64,000 bases of DNA from positions 1-64,000 of the IMG/VR virus record IMGVR_UViG_3300046477_000491. One strand, written 5' to 3'. Source of the DNA: a virus. Shown one piece after another: positions 17,980 through 26,836 of the stretch (position 1 is its first letter; every line of letters starts with the position of its first letter). The position numbers and the translations under genes were made by a program. The notes below the pieces were generated by a model, which was given only the letters and a program-made list of their open reading frames with translations, was not told the origin of the DNA and did no database searches.

Positions 17980-18354
17980 TCAGTGCCAGACGTAGCCGAG
18001 GCCGTCGAGGTGGTCGTACAGATCCTTCGGCGCCTTGTAGCGCTGGCCCTCGACGAAGTCGTAGTGCTGGCCGTGGCCGTAGGTCATGTTCTCGATGGAT
18101 GTGTTCACCCGGAACTCGCGGTGCGGGATCTCCACCTGGACGGCCTCGGCGACCTCGATGACGGTCTCGACGACCGGCTCCGGGGTCTTCGGCTTGGCCT
18201 CGACGACGGTGTCCGACTTCTCGGCAGCCGCCGCCTCGTTGATGAGCGAGATCTCCCGCTCGCGGGCCGCCAGTTCGTCGGCGTGCTCCTTGGTGAGGGC
18301 GGCCTTGTTACGGCCGGTCAGGTCACCGGGACGGGCAACATTACGTGCAGGCAT
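17980..18354 (-). CDS. Hypothetical head-region protein
   Basis: 124 residues. A basic N-terminus (MPARNVARPGDLTGRNKAAL), an acidic Ala/Glu/Val-rich coiled segment about 20-75, and a C-terminal unit RVNTSIENMTYGHGQHYDFVEGQRYK followed by LYDHLDGLGYV, which resembles small capsid-associated proteins that follow the major capsid gene. A hairpin terminator separates it from the capsid gene, so its level can differ. Confidence 0.65.
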   Translation of the reverse strand: MPARNVARPGDLTGRNKAALTKEHADELAAREREISLINEAAAAEKSDTVVEAKPKTPEPVVETVIEVAEAVQVEIPHREFRVNTSIENMTYGHGQHYDFVEGQRYKAPKDLYDHLDGLGYVWH

Positions 18355-18409
18355 TTGTTTCTCCGGGTTCGGGACTCAGGTGTGTGAGGCGGTACTACTT
18401 TAACGAGGA

Positions 18410-18447
18410 AGGGGAGCGGTCCTGGTAATCCCAGAATCCGCTCCCCT
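18410..18447 (-). terminator. Hairpin terminator after the capsid gene
   Basis: AGGGGAGCGG (18410-18419) pairs with CCGCTCCCCT (18438-18447) around an 18-base loop that can itself pair in part. In the leftward direction it is followed by TTCCTCGTT. It would reduce read-through from the capsid gene into the connector genes. Confidence 0.75.
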
Positions 18448-18504
18448 AACCATCAGGATCGCGTGGCCGCGAATACCAACTAAGCCATCAGACAGGCTGA
18501 GAAA

Positions 18505-19491
18505 TTAGTTGGTTTCCGCGACGAGAACGGCCTGGTCCGTGATCAAGCCGAGGCCCCAGATGGCGTACCAGGCGAGCGCGTGCTCTCGTCCGAAGTCGAG
18601 GATGCCGCCGTCGCGCAATTCGACCGGGAGGGAGATCGCGTGGCCGAACGCATTGTCGCCCAGGAAGATGGACTGGTAGACCGTCTTCCCACTCGCATTC
18701 GTGATCTGCTTGACCTGCGTGGTCTCGATGAACACGGTGTCTGCGATGCGGCCGATCTCACCCAGGAGGAAATTCCCCGGGGCGGCGTACTTGGTGACCT
18801 CGATGAATTCGGGATCATCGCGCAACTTACGCGACTGGTGCGGGTGGATGAAGCACACGTAGGTCTCGCCGAGACGCGGGACATTCTTCGTGGCCAACGT
18901 CTCGACGGCGTCCTTGACGAGCGCCGTGGTGAAGTCGAAGGTGCCGTCGAGGCCGTCCGTGGAAGTCGCGGCGGTGCCGTGGGTGTACACGCCGAGATTC
19001 GTCATCGGAGTGGTCGCGGCGTACTTGTTGTAACCCCAGATCTTCGAGGTCGCCTGAAGCAGGGTGTCCCTCGCGGACTGGTCGAGGTAGAGAGCCATGT
19101 TGCGTCCGAGCAGGCGCGATGCACTCGCCATGACGTCGTCGAACGAGGCGTTCAACAGCAACTCGGAAACCGCGACGGCGTAGCCGTGCTCAGCCACGGT
19201 AATGCTGAACTGAGAGGCCGAGAGGGCGTTGGTCTGCATGCGCACACCTTCGACCAACTGCGATGCAGCGCCGAGGTTGTTGTAACGCATGAAGTTGATC
19301 GTCAGACCGGGCTGAACGCCGAGTTCGGTCTTCTTGACGGCGAACTGCTCGAAACGCAGAATCGGCATGGACTGGAACAAGATTTCCTTGCTCCAGATGG
19401 TCTGGATGGCCGCACCGAGAGTGCTGTTGGCGCCCGAGTAGTTCGTCGGCGAACCCGACAGATTCGGGGTACCAGTGATCGCGCTAGGCAT
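18505..19491 (-). CDS. Major capsid protein, N4-gp56 family
   Basis: 328 residues. The sequence TIWSKEILFQSMPILRFEQFAV, then GLTINFMRYNNLG, LVEGVRM and SQFSITVAEHGYAVAVSELLL is the N4-gp56 type of HK97-fold capsid. The C-terminal block LGDNAFGHAISLPVELRDGG is also typical. Capsid protein is the building block of the head shell. It is preceded by the scaffold gene and a short hairpin (19514-19536) just before its SD AAGGA, and is followed by a terminator, as expected for the most abundant virion protein. Confidence 0.93.
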   Translation of the reverse strand: MPSAITGTPNLSGSPTNYSGANSTLGAAIQTIWSKEILFQSMPILRFEQFAVKKTELGVQPGLTINFMRYNNLGAASQLVEGVRMQTNALSASQFSITVAEHGYAVAVSELLLNASFDDVMASASRLLGRNMALYLDQSARDTLLQATSKIWGYNKYAATTPMTNLGVYTHGTAATSTDGLDGTFDFTTALVKDAVETLATKNVPRLGETYVCFIHPHQSRKLRDDPEFIEVTKYAAPGNFLLGEIGRIADTVFIETTQVKQITNASGKTVYQSIFLGDNAFGHAISLPVELRDGGILDFGREHALAWYAIWGLGLITDQAVLVAETN

Positions 19492-19513
19492 ACTTGGATT
19501 TCCTTAGTTACGG

Positions 19514-19536
19514 GTACTCGACCGAATTACGAGTAC
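19514..19536 (-). promoter_or_regulatory. Small hairpin between scaffold and capsid genes
   Basis: GTACTCG (19514-19520) and CGAGTAC (19530-19536) form a 7-bp hairpin that spans the scaffold stop codon. It lies just ahead of the capsid SD and could protect or separate the capsid message. Confidence 0.5.
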
Positions 19537-20387
19537 AGTCCACGCTGGTTCTGGGCTGCCTGTCCGACGCCCAACTGGCCCCGAATCTTGGCGTACTCCG
19601 ACATCGGCATGTCACGGAGGTCAGAAAGGGAGTACGACTTAGTGCCCGGATCGGTGTCCATCGGTCCCGTGGTGGAATAGCCCGTGGGGCTCACACCACG
19701 CATGGAAGCACGCTGCTGAATTGCTGCCTGCTGAACCGATTCCAGAATAGCCTGGGTCTTCGCCTTGACTGTAGCGATGGAAGCCTCGACCTCTTCCGGC
19801 GAATTACCGCCGACGAAGTCGAGAAGTTCGGGAGCGATCTCGTTGGTCTCTTCACCGACGCGACGCTGAATGTAGGTCTGGAGGTTGTTGAACTCCTGCT
19901 CCTTGGCGAACAGGGTGCGCTCCTGCTCACGCTCGCGCTCGATCTGCTCGAAGCGGGTGTTCCACTCCTGCTCCTTGACCGACAGGAGGTCCTTGACGGA
20001 CAGTTCCTCCTCCGCCTGGCGCTTCGCCTGGGCCTGAGCCTCCTGGCGCTTGCGCTCCTCCTCGGCCTGGGCCTCCTCGCGCGCCTTGCGCTGGGACTCG
20101 ATCTCGTCCAGGAACTTCTTGTTCTGCTCCTCGACGGTCTGAAGGCGCTTGTACAACTTGTCCTTCTCCTCAGACCGCGCCCGCTGGATGTCCTCGGCGG
20201 TGAACCGCGCCTCGGCCGGAGGGGTGGCAGGGGTCTCGACGACAGCGGCCGGGACGACGACAACGGGGTCGCCACCCTCGCCGGGCTGCGGAGCGCCACC
20301 TGCGATGGCGTGGATCGGACGGCCGTCCTTGCGGTACCCGAGAATCACGTCGGCGGGCACCGAGATGCCCGAGGTATTAAGCGTCAT
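19527..20387 (-). CDS. Capsid scaffolding protein
   Basis: 286 residues. After a Pro/Val-rich lead, residues about 70-200 are a highly charged coiled coil (ARSEEKDKLYKRLQTVEEQN and long Glu/Arg/Gln/Ala runs), then a C-terminal part with YIQRRVGEETNEIAPELLD. Coiled-coil, charged proteins between portal and capsid genes are scaffolds that guide shell assembly and leave the head. Codons 3-5 are CTTAATACC. RBS GGAG lies 9 bases before the ATG. Confidence 0.85.
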   Translation of the reverse strand: MTLNTSGISVPADVILGYRKDGRPIHAIAGGAPQPGEGGDPVVVVPAAVVETPATPPAEARFTAEDIQRARSEEKDKLYKRLQTVEEQNKKFLDEIESQRKAREEAQAEEERKRQEAQAQAKRQAEEELSVKDLLSVKEQEWNTRFEQIEREREQERTLFAKEQEFNNLQTYIQRRVGEETNEIAPELLDFVGGNSPEEVEASIATVKAKTQAILESVQQAAIQQRASMRGVSPTGYSTTGPMDTDPGTKSYSLSDLRDMPMSEYAKIRGQLGVGQAAQNQRGLYS

Positions 20388-20399
20388 GGGGACGAACTC

Positions 20400-22121
20400 C
20401 TAGTCGGTACTTTTGTCCGGGTCGCGGCGAAGCCCAGCACGCGGGCCGTACGCCTGTGTCACGATTTCGTTAGTCATCTTCTGAATCTCAGGCGCAGTGA
20501 TGTTGCCGAGTTCGACACCACCGGGAAGCGTCACCGGATTCGGACCACCAGGCTGCGGGCCGACGGGGTTTCCATCTGCATCAGTCTGGGGTGCAGGCGC
20601 CTCCGCCCCTTCAGGCGGCATTCCCGTCAACTGGAGAATACTCGAATCGATCTGCGCCTTTAGCATTCGCAGAGCGCCCTGCTGCTTGGCGTCCTCGATC
20701 TGCTCCTCGAATATCTCGCGGACCTTCTCGTCCGGGAACTCCTCGCCCAAATCGTGGAGGGCTCCGCGCATGGACTCAAGGCCCATCGACATCTTCGCCT
20801 GGATCTCGTTCAACTTGATGAGGGTGTCGACCGGGAGAGGGGCAGGCCATTCACACTCGGTGAAGTAGGCCATCGGGTCGAGAACATCCACCATCGGCGG
20901 CTGATCGTCCTTCATGATTCCCTCGGTGGAGGGGTCGTACAGCCGGGATTCCGGCTCGAAGGTGAACAGCGTCTTGAGGATGAGTTCGTTGACCTTCTGG
21001 AGGCCGACGGAGTACTGCATCTTCTTCTGGTCGTAGCGGGACATCATCGGCCGGTACATGATCGCGAGGGCGACACCGGACGTATTCGACGCGGGCTGCA
21101 TTTGACCGAGCGCCGTTTCCGGAACGCCCGTGATCTCATGCATGGAACGCTTGATCATCTCAAGGTACTGAAGCGGCCCGGCGAGATCCACGCCATTCTC
21201 CAGGTTATACACTTGGGCTTCCTTGGGAAGTCCGCCCCACACCTTGCGTGGGCCCTTCTCAAGGTTGCTCGCTTTCGCGCCGCTGATGATCGTTACGGGG
21301 GCTGCGTGGTAATTGATGATGTCGCTGATATCCGTCGCCTTCTCGTTGTACTCACGGTTCAGCGAGATGATGTCGGCGATGTCCGACAGACCCCACGGAG
21401 AACCAGAGACCTGAGCATTGGCGATGTGCACGACCGGAATGGTCCCGAGAGGGTTCGGCCGGGAGTCGATCAACTCGTCATTCAGGTACTCCTCGATCGA
21501 GTCGTCCGTCAGGACCTCGACATAGGTGTACACCGAACGCGTCCCGTCTTCACCCGTCGCCCAGAAGCGGTACTTCAGTTTGAATCGGATCAGACGGTCC
21601 CGGTCGTGGGGGTGCCACTCCGGGAAGCAGAAGGAAGCGTTCAGGGGAAGGATGCGTACGCGGCCTGGGTGTAGTTGTCCCGTGCTGTCTTCGAATGCAG
21701 GCTCATACGCGACCTTGACGAAGGAGTCCCCGGAGATGCCGCCCTGCTGGCCCATCTCCCACAGCAACTGCTCCTTGCGGTTGTCGACCTCCCAGGCCCT
21801 CTTCAAAAGGCCCGGGATGATGTGCTCGTACTGCTTGACGCTCTTGAAGTGAACGCCCCTGCCGAATGTGAAATTGTTAATGTAGTCGGCGAACGCCTTC
21901 ACGTAGTTGAACGTGATCTGAGCCTCGCCCGCTTCTCTCCGGTAACCCCAGTGATGACCCAGGTAGTATGCAAAGTTCTGGCTATACCGGTTCAAGCGAG
22001 GCCCGTGCACCTCAAACTCCTCATCGGCCAGTTCGACAAGGCCGAGAGGAGAGATCGACACCGTAAGGTCCGACCCCGAAGCCCGCATGCTGGGGCTCGC
22101 GAATGAGATTGCACCGCTCAT
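20400..22121 (-). CDS. Portal protein
   Basis: 573 residues. The N-terminal stretch FAYYLGHHWGYRREAGEAQ followed by ITFNYVKAFADYINNFTFG, the central DIADIISLNREYNEKATDI, and the GVPETALGQMQPASNTSGVAL segment are standard portal features. The portal forms the 12-mer ring for packaging and tail joining. Gene order terminase-portal-scaffold-capsid is canonical. The C-terminus is Gly/Pro-rich and polar. RBS GGAG is 11 bases before the ATG. Confidence 0.93.
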   Translation of the reverse strand: MSGAISFASPSMRASGSDLTVSISPLGLVELADEEFEVHGPRLNRYSQNFAYYLGHHWGYRREAGEAQITFNYVKAFADYINNFTFGRGVHFKSVKQYEHIIPGLLKRAWEVDNRKEQLLWEMGQQGGISGDSFVKVAYEPAFEDSTGQLHPGRVRILPLNASFCFPEWHPHDRDRLIRFKLKYRFWATGEDGTRSVYTYVEVLTDDSIEEYLNDELIDSRPNPLGTIPVVHIANAQVSGSPWGLSDIADIISLNREYNEKATDISDIINYHAAPVTIISGAKASNLEKGPRKVWGGLPKEAQVYNLENGVDLAGPLQYLEMIKRSMHEITGVPETALGQMQPASNTSGVALAIMYRPMMSRYDQKKMQYSVGLQKVNELILKTLFTFEPESRLYDPSTEGIMKDDQPPMVDVLDPMAYFTECEWPAPLPVDTLIKLNEIQAKMSMGLESMRGALHDLGEEFPDEKVREIFEEQIEDAKQQGALRMLKAQIDSSILQLTGMPPEGAEAPAPQTDADGNPVGPQPGGPNPVTLPGGVELGNITAPEIQKMTNEIVTQAYGPRAGLRRDPDKSTD

Positions 22122-22139
22122 GGGTAAACGACTCCGACT

Positions 22140-22433
22140 TTAGATCTCGACGACGCGCGTGGGCGCGAGGGAACGTGCAGACTTCTTCGCTGCACGGCGG
22201 CTCTCGAAAGGCTCCTCACCGCGCTGCACGACATTGCCGTTCGGCAGAACCTCGTGCAGGAAGTACTGGCGGCTCTTGGAGCCGTCCTCGGTCTCTACGG
22301 GAATGCCCCGCACCAGATAGCGTTCGTCGATCAGGTGCTTCCCAACCGTGTCCCCCTTTGACAGGGGCAGCTTGGGAAGCACCTCATCGACGGACGCCTT
22401 CGGTGCCCTGCGGCGGTCATGGAACGCAACCAT
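22140..22433 (-). CDS. Hypothetical protein between portal and terminase
   Basis: 97 residues, basic (MVAFHDRRRAPKASVDEVL...). Contains RYLVRGIPVETEDGSKSRQYF and a C-terminal RRAAKKSARSLAP stretch suited to nucleic-acid or shell contact. No family recognised. It directly follows the 133-residue gene with a 3-base gap and probably belongs to the packaging/head operon. Confidence 0.65.
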   Translation of the reverse strand: MVAFHDRRRAPKASVDEVLPKLPLSKGDTVGKHLIDERYLVRGIPVETEDGSKSRQYFLHEVLPNGNVVQRGEEPFESRRAAKKSARSLAPTRVVEI

Positions 22434-22436
22434 GGA

Positions 22437-22838
22437 TCAGTCGTCCACTACCGCCGGGGAAAGCCGCTCGTAGCGGCTGCCGTTACGCACGACCTCCTCG
22501 TAGGAGACGGCCGCGTAGTCGGAGAACGAACCGTGCGAGAACTCCCCGAGATACGTCGGGGCCTCGACCCACGCGGCAGAGCCGACGTGAACCCGCTCCG
22601 CCATGGTCTCCTCGGGGAACTTCTCGTAGACGTTCGCGTTGTGATTCGGCCGACCAGGCGCCGTGAGGTAGCCCTGCATGACGCCCTTGGTGAATTCATT
22701 CGGGACGTCCGTGTCAGTGGCCACGCCCTCCTCAAATCGAAGAGGACCGCGCCGGGCGCCGTTGTTGGCGACCTTGCGCTCGTAGACCGTGCCGACGCGC
22801 TCCTGGAACTGCGGGTCGGGTGCGAGATTTCCTGCCAT
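22437..22838 (-). CDS. Hypothetical head-region protein with a structured leader
   Basis: 133 residues (MAGNLAPDPQFQERVGTVYE...). Polar, no membrane segment, with TMAERVHVGSAAWVEAPTYLGEF near the C-terminus. No family recognised; a minor virion protein is likely from position. The region just before the ATG contains the 3-prime arm of an 11-bp hairpin (22840-22892) that covers its SD sequence. Confidence 0.65.
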   Translation of the reverse strand: MAGNLAPDPQFQERVGTVYERKVANNGARRGPLRFEEGVATDTDVPNEFTKGVMQGYLTAPGRPNHNANVYEKFPEETMAERVHVGSAAWVEAPTYLGEFSHGSFSDYAAVSYEEVVRNGSRYERLSPAVVDD

Positions 22839-22839
22839 T

Positions 22840-22892
22840 CCGTAATCCTCTTCCGATAGCGAAGGAACGCTTCAAGCGTAGGAGGATTACGG
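22840..22892 (-). promoter_or_regulatory. Leader hairpin covering the SD of the 133-residue gene
   Basis: CCGTAATCCTC (22840-22850) is the exact inverse of GAGGATTACGG (22882-22892). In the leftward mRNA the arm next to the gene contains GAGG and ends 2 bases before the ATG, so pairing would hide the SD. Confidence 0.65.
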
Positions 22893-22910
22893 ACGGCATT
22901 GTTAATACCG

Positions 22911-24290
22911 CTAAGAGAGACCGGCCCAGACAGTTCCGTTCGCCACGTTGGTAATGCTGCCCAGTGTGACCGCCCCGGGAAGTGAGGAAAGGCTGGAGCC
23001 GTAAGCGCCGAATCGGTAGGCGGAAGCCGTCAGGTTCACGTTGGCCATACCGAGAATCGCGTTGGTTCCTCGGGCCACCGTCGGCATGGTCGTCCCGGCC
23101 GACACCAGGAAGGCCACCCAGTACCAGCCTGGGGCTAGGGAATGGGAGATCCCCATCGCGGCCGACTTCACGCCGGTCGACGTCATCGCCGTGGACTGGT
23201 CCGGGCTCTGGTCGATGAGCACGCCGGAGGAGTTGTACAGGCCCACGTAGGTGCCGGACAGTCCTGCACCGACGTTGGTGACCGCGTACCAGAAGGTGCT
23301 GACCGACTTCGTGGTGCGGATGAACACCTTGGACAGCGCGAGGGCGCCAGAGGACAGGGCCACGCCGGACGGGTTGGCCGTGGCCGGGTCGTGCGTCCAG
23401 GTGACGAGGCCGTGGTCGGCGGGCACCGCGAAGTTGGCGTTGGTGAGGTCGAGCGCGGAGACATCGGCAGCGTTCAGCGTGATGCTCGTGCCGCTCTTGC
23501 CGTTGACCGTGGTCGGCGTTCCCTGCGCACCGGTATCTCCCTTGGGCCCTTGAGGGCCGGGCACGGTGGAGTCAGCACCGGCCGGACCGGTGGCGCCCTG
23601 CGGCCCCTGTGGACCCGCGCCGCCCTGCACACCCTGGGGGCCGGTGGCACCTGTGTCGCCCTTCGGGCCCTGCGGACCGGCCGGGCCGGGCACGGTGGAG
23701 TCGGCGCCAGCAGGACCAGCGGGACCAGGCACGGTGGAGTCAGCACCGGCAGGACCCTGTGGACCAGCAGGACCAGCAGGACCAGCAGGACCGGGGTCAC
23801 CCTGGTCGCCCTTGGGGCCTGCTGCGGCCTGGGGGATGTTGATGGTGCCCATGGATGAGGGCACCTCGACGAGGGCGGCCAGGGACACCGAAGGCACGGC
23901 GTACGGCAGCGCGACGCTGTAGGGCCGCACGGTCTGCCCGGCCACGACACCAGAGACCTTGTAGGTGAAGTTCTTCGGGGACAGCGCCGCGTTGTCGGTG
24001 GCAATCAGAGGCACGGAGACCTGGCCGTTGACCAACTCGAACGTCTGGCGGCGCAGCCGGATCGTCGTACCCGAGACGGGGTCGACGAGGCTGTCTATGG
24101 AGGGGTCGAAGATGAACCGGCCCGTGGCGGGCTTACCTCGGTCGTCAAGGAAGGTTCCGGTGACGGTGACCGTCAGGACGGAGGACGGAAGCGTGGGCAC
24201 AGACGGGTCCGTGCTGCTGGTCACGGTGGAGGGCTGCTGGGATGTCCAGCCCGGGGAATTCCACTCGTCGCCGTAGTAATCGTCGGCCAT
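22911..24290 (-). CDS. Collagen-like head or tail fibre protein
   Basis: 459 residues from the ATG preceded by AAGGA; a longer in-frame reading begins inside the terminase gene and has no better RBS. Residues about 1-150 are a beta-rich head; about 150-275 are uninterrupted Gly-X-Y repeats ([19 protein letters not shown] type) including three copies of an ADSTVPGP unit; the C-terminal 180 residues form a jelly-roll-like domain. Collagen-like repeats form trimeric rods in phage fibres. Location between terminase and portal rather than in the tail suggests a head fibre or decoration. Confidence 0.85.
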   Translation of the reverse strand: MADDYYGDEWNSPGWTSQQPSTVTSSTDPSVPTLPSSVLTVTVTGTFLDDRGKPATGRFIFDPSIDSLVDPVSGTTIRLRRQTFELVNGQVSVPLIATDNAALSPKNFTYKVSGVVAGQTVRPYSVALPYAVPSVSLAALVEVPSSMGTINIPQAAAGPKGDQGDPGPAGPAGPAGPQGPAGADSTVPGPAGPAGADSTVPGPAGPQGPKGDTGATGPQGVQGGAGPQGPQGATGPAGADSTVPGPQGPKGDTGAQGTPTTVNGKSGTSITLNAADVSALDLTNANFAVPADHGLVTWTHDPATANPSGVALSSGALALSKVFIRTTKSVSTFWYAVTNVGAGLSGTYVGLYNSSGVLIDQSPDQSTAMTSTGVKSAAMGISHSLAPGWYWVAFLVSAGTTMPTVARGTNAILGMANVNLTASAYRFGAYGSSLSSLPGAVTLGSITNVANGTVWAGLS

Positions 24291-24298
24291 GCTATTCC

Positions 24299-25876
24299 TT
24301 AGCGCTGGAAGGGAGAATTGGAAACTTCGACCTCGGGCATCGTGTAGTCCTTGGTGAGGACACAAGCGAGTGCCAGGGAGTCCGCGTAGTCGTCGTGTGC
24401 GTCAGCCGCGCGCGGGGCTTCTGCCAGGACGTACGGGCCTTCGAATTTCTTCTCCAAGTCTTCCATCTGCTGACGGAAACGCTTGTAACTCTTGAGGCGC
24501 CGGGTGTAAGCGTGAGCGGGCCAGGAGATGTGTCCCCGGTCCATCAGTTCCATGAGGTGCTTCCAGCGCTTGGACTGCTCGGGGCGCTGGGAATTCAAGG
24601 GGACGATGTCGATGTGTGGCAGGAGGACCTTGAGCCGGGATATGACGACGTCACCGACTCCGCCCTCGTCGACCCCGATCGCCATCACGTTGTAGTTCGA
24701 GACGAATTCCACGATCCGGTAGTACTGGGCCTCCCAGTCCATGCCTGCGAGGTCGAGCCAGTTCAGGATCCGGTGCTCGAAGTAGCCGTACTCGTCGGGC
24801 TGCTCCCAGCGGACCCAGACGGCCGTGACGATCGTGCTGTCCTGCTTGCGGGCTGGGTCGATGCCGATGACGATCGGGCTGGCATGGTAGGCCGGGACGA
24901 TCTGCATGGAGGTGTCGCCGAGGTCGTCCAGCCGCTCGGAGGTCGTGAACATGCCCTTGTCGAGCAGCCAGATGAGGCGGTAGGACAACTTGAATTCGTC
25001 GGAGTCCTCACCGATGCGCAGGAGTTCCTTCTTGACGAATTTCCGGTAGTAGTCGGACCACTTCGAGACCTCTTTCCAGTCGGCGTCGAAATGGTTCTGC
25101 CGGGCTCCCCTGCGAGTGGCGGTCCTCCGGTTGATCTGAATCTGGTTGTAAAACACCCCCTTCTCATAGGTGGGTGTGCCGGTGAATACCATCGTGGCAT
25201 TCGTCGAGGCGCCCATCGGGCCGATCGACTTGTTGACCATCTTGGCGTCGGCGCCCTGGCACTCGTCGATAAGGATCAGGTGGTAGGTGCGGCCTTCGAT
25301 GGTGGCGCGGGGGTGACAGGTCTGCTTTCGCACGAGACTGCCGGAGCGCTTGAGGGTAATGGAGCGGCCCTTGCCCTGCACGGTCTCGTCGATTTCCGGG
25401 TCCGCCATGATTTCCAGGGCATGTTCACTGGTGAGGCGGGCCACGATACGGCCGTACAAGTTATCCGCCTGCTCTTCGACAGGCGCAAAAGCGCCGACCC
25501 AGAGCCCTTCCTTGAACTTGCCCAGGAGGTCGGGGAAGATCTTCGCCAGCCGGGGCAGCATGATCATGCAGGCGGCGACGCAGTTGGCCACGGTCTCGCT
25601 CTTGCCGGACTGGCGGGAGAACAGCGCGGTGATGGTGGCGCCGTCGTCGATGATCAGCGACTCGATCAGACGGGCCGCGAAGGGGCGCTGGTAGGGGCGC
25701 AGCGGGTGGCCGGAGACCTCATCGACGATGACGAGGAGTTTGGCGACCAGTTCGTCCACGAACTGCTGGCTGGTCTGGTCGAGGACCACCTCGGTGTCGA
25801 GCCGGGCCTGGTGTTCCGCCTCGGTCTCGTCACTGATCGCGTCCTCGGACTCGATTTCCTCCGTAACAGCAGACAC
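24299..25876 (-). CDS. terL: Terminase large subunit
   Basis: 525 residues from a GTG that has GGGG 7 bases upstream; a TTG 12 bases earlier is an alternative. Walker A is SRQSGKSE (about residues 87-94), Walker B is LILIDECQ (about 200-207), and motif III-like VFTGTPTY follows. The nuclease part begins at [15 protein letters not shown] with a further acidic [10 protein letters not shown]. This enzyme cuts and pumps DNA into the head. No small terminase is recognisable upstream within the window. Its start sits in a two-part hairpin (25875-25920). Confidence 0.93.
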   Translation of the reverse strand: MSAVTEEIESEDAISDETEAEHQARLDTEVVLDQTSQQFVDELVAKLLVIVDEVSGHPLRPYQRPFAARLIESLIIDDGATITALFSRQSGKSETVANCVAACMIMLPRLAKIFPDLLGKFKEGLWVGAFAPVEEQADNLYGRIVARLTSEHALEIMADPEIDETVQGKGRSITLKRSGSLVRKQTCHPRATIEGRTYHLILIDECQGADAKMVNKSIGPMGASTNATMVFTGTPTYEKGVFYNQIQINRRTATRRGARQNHFDADWKEVSKWSDYYRKFVKKELLRIGEDSDEFKLSYRLIWLLDKGMFTTSERLDDLGDTSMQIVPAYHASPIVIGIDPARKQDSTIVTAVWVRWEQPDEYGYFEHRILNWLDLAGMDWEAQYYRIVEFVSNYNVMAIGVDEGGVGDVVISRLKVLLPHIDIVPLNSQRPEQSKRWKHLMELMDRGHISWPAHAYTRRLKSYKRFRQQMEDLEKKFEGPYVLAEAPRAADAHDDYADSLALACVLTKDYTMPEVEVSNSPFQR

Positions 25877-25920
25877 GCCTAACCCCAATCCGTTTACATT
25901 ACGGATTCGAGATTAGGCGT
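25875..25920 (-). promoter_or_regulatory. Two-part hairpin at the terminase start
   Basis: ACGCCTAA (25875-25882) pairs with TTAGGCGT (25913-25920), and inside it AATCCGT (25887-25893) pairs with ACGGATT (25901-25907). In the mRNA the distal arm runs into the GTG start codon, so folding would mask initiation. Seen directly; control role is inference. Confidence 0.65.
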
Positions 25921-25927
25921 TTCTGTC

Positions 25928-25950
25928 TACGGCTTTGTAATTATGGCTTG
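25928..25950 (-). promoter_or_regulatory. Tandem AAGCCGTA-type half-sites upstream of terminase
   Basis: Read leftward the sequence has CTTGTCAAGCCATAAT followed by AAAGCCGTAGA: two direct half-sites of the AAGCCGTAAT family next to a TTGTCA -35-like hexamer. This is the probable promoter of the late virion operon and the only family member adjoining virion genes. Confidence 0.5.
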
Positions 25951-25959
25951 ACAAGAGGT

Positions 25960-26223
25960 TCAGGGGTTCTTGCGGATGTCCCGCTTGCTCACGATCTGCT
26001 GGGCCCGCTGCCGGGTGAACCCGAACATCTCGCCGAGGCGGTCGAAGGTGTAGCGGCCCTTGTAGTAGACGGCCTCGACGAGGGCGTCACGCCCCTCCGT
26101 GGACACCGCCGGGTAGTCGTTGTAGCAGCGCTCGTCGCAGTACACCGCCGCATCCTTCTTGCCGACGCCGACCGTCCTGCGGCAGCCCCGGCAGCGGATC
26201 GCGACCAGTTCGGGATCAGTCAT
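25960..26223 (-). CDS. Small Zn-ribbon/helix-turn-helix protein
   Basis: 87 residues from the ATG that has GGAGGG 8 bases upstream (a GTG three codons earlier is possible). The first half has CRGC and YCDERC, a four-cysteine zinc site; the second half TFDRLGEMFGFTRQRAQQIV is a helix-turn-helix of sigma-70 region 4 or terminase-small-subunit type. A DNA-binding role is likely. Because it lies directly upstream of the large terminase, a small-terminase-like or late-gene activator role is possible, but not shown. Confidence 0.7.
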   Translation of the reverse strand: MTDPELVAIRCRGCRRTVGVGKKDAAVYCDERCYNDYPAVSTEGRDALVEAVYYKGRYTFDRLGEMFGFTRQRAQQIVSKRDIRKNP

Positions 26224-26500
26224 CGTCGCCACCCTCCGCCCGCTCGAACTCCATCGACTGGTCCTGGTCGAGTCCCGGCTCGTAGCCGAGGTCCTGATAG
26301 GCGTCGTCCAGGCCCGCCATGATCTCGGGGAAGTGCTCCTGGGGGAAGGTCACACCACGGCCGTACGCGTCGAGGGAGGGGATGAACTCGCGGACGTCCA
26401 CAAACGTGCCGTCCCCCGGGGTGTCCACGGTGGAGACGTGCAACTCCTTGTCGAACACAAGCGGCACACGCTTGAACACCTTCCGGGCTTCGTCAGCCAT
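26216..26500 (-). CDS. PC4-like ssDNA-binding/transcription cofactor candidate
   Basis: 94 residues. The block TFVDVREFIPSLDAYGRGVT followed by FPQEHFPEIMAGLDDAYQDL resembles the PC4/Sub1 fold (a beta sheet with D-V/I-R-x-Y/F, then G-x-T/S and a helix), with an acidic C-terminal tail. PC4-like proteins bind single-stranded DNA; bacterial and phage versions exist. The match is by eye and moderate. Stop overlaps the start of the Zn-ribbon/HTH gene. Confidence 0.6.
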   Translation of the reverse strand: MADEARKVFKRVPLVFDKELHVSTVDTPGDGTFVDVREFIPSLDAYGRGVTFPQEHFPEIMAGLDDAYQDLGYEPGLDQDQSMEFERAEGGDDD

Positions 26501-26559
26501 GACCGCACTCCTGTCGATAGTCCATCCTGACCTTCGAGGCTACACCTCTGCAAGCAGTC

Positions 26560-26589
26560 TCGACAAGTCGCTTGACGAGCGAGTAGAGT
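26560..26589 (+). promoter_or_regulatory. Rightward promoter for the small 26.6-kb operon
   Basis: TCGACA (26560-26565), an 18-base spacer and TAGAGT (26584-26589). TAGAGT fits the TAGRRT form common in Streptomyces. The first gene starts 29 bases downstream with AGGAG before its ATG. Confidence 0.6.
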
Positions 26590-26617
26590 GAAGACCCACG
26601 ACAGTAGGAGACACACC

Positions 26618-26836
26618 ATGGGCATGTACCCGATGCGCGACCCGGAGAAGTGCCCGAAGTGCGGCCGGAACCTTAAAGAGGACCCCAAGCCCGTACGCCC
26701 CTCTGTGCCCGGATTTCCGGACGATGTAGCGTTCGGCGAAGATCCGGCCTGTGGGGGGCGCTGGCACGTGTGGGACAGGACCTCTCCGCTGCGGAGCCAA
26801 GCACAACCGTATGTGGATGGAGCGACCCATGTCTGA
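26618..26836 (+). CDS. Small Zn-ribbon protein
   Basis: 72 residues from the ATG with AGGAG 7 bases upstream. Near the N-terminus is CPKCGRNL, one half of a zinc ribbon; a second Cys occurs in DPACGGRWHVWDR, which may complete the site with His. No enzyme motif. It is the first gene of a two-gene rightward operon between the terminase region and the integrases; its stop overlaps the next start. Confidence 0.65.
   Translation: MGMYPMRDPEKCPKCGRNLKEDPKPVRPSVPGFPDDVAFGEDPACGGRWHVWDRTSPLRSQAQPYVDGATHV

Noticed and set aside
18505-19491. HK97 gp5-type capsid with protease
   Set aside because: The sequence matches the N4-gp56 type and no maturation protease gene lies between portal and capsid.
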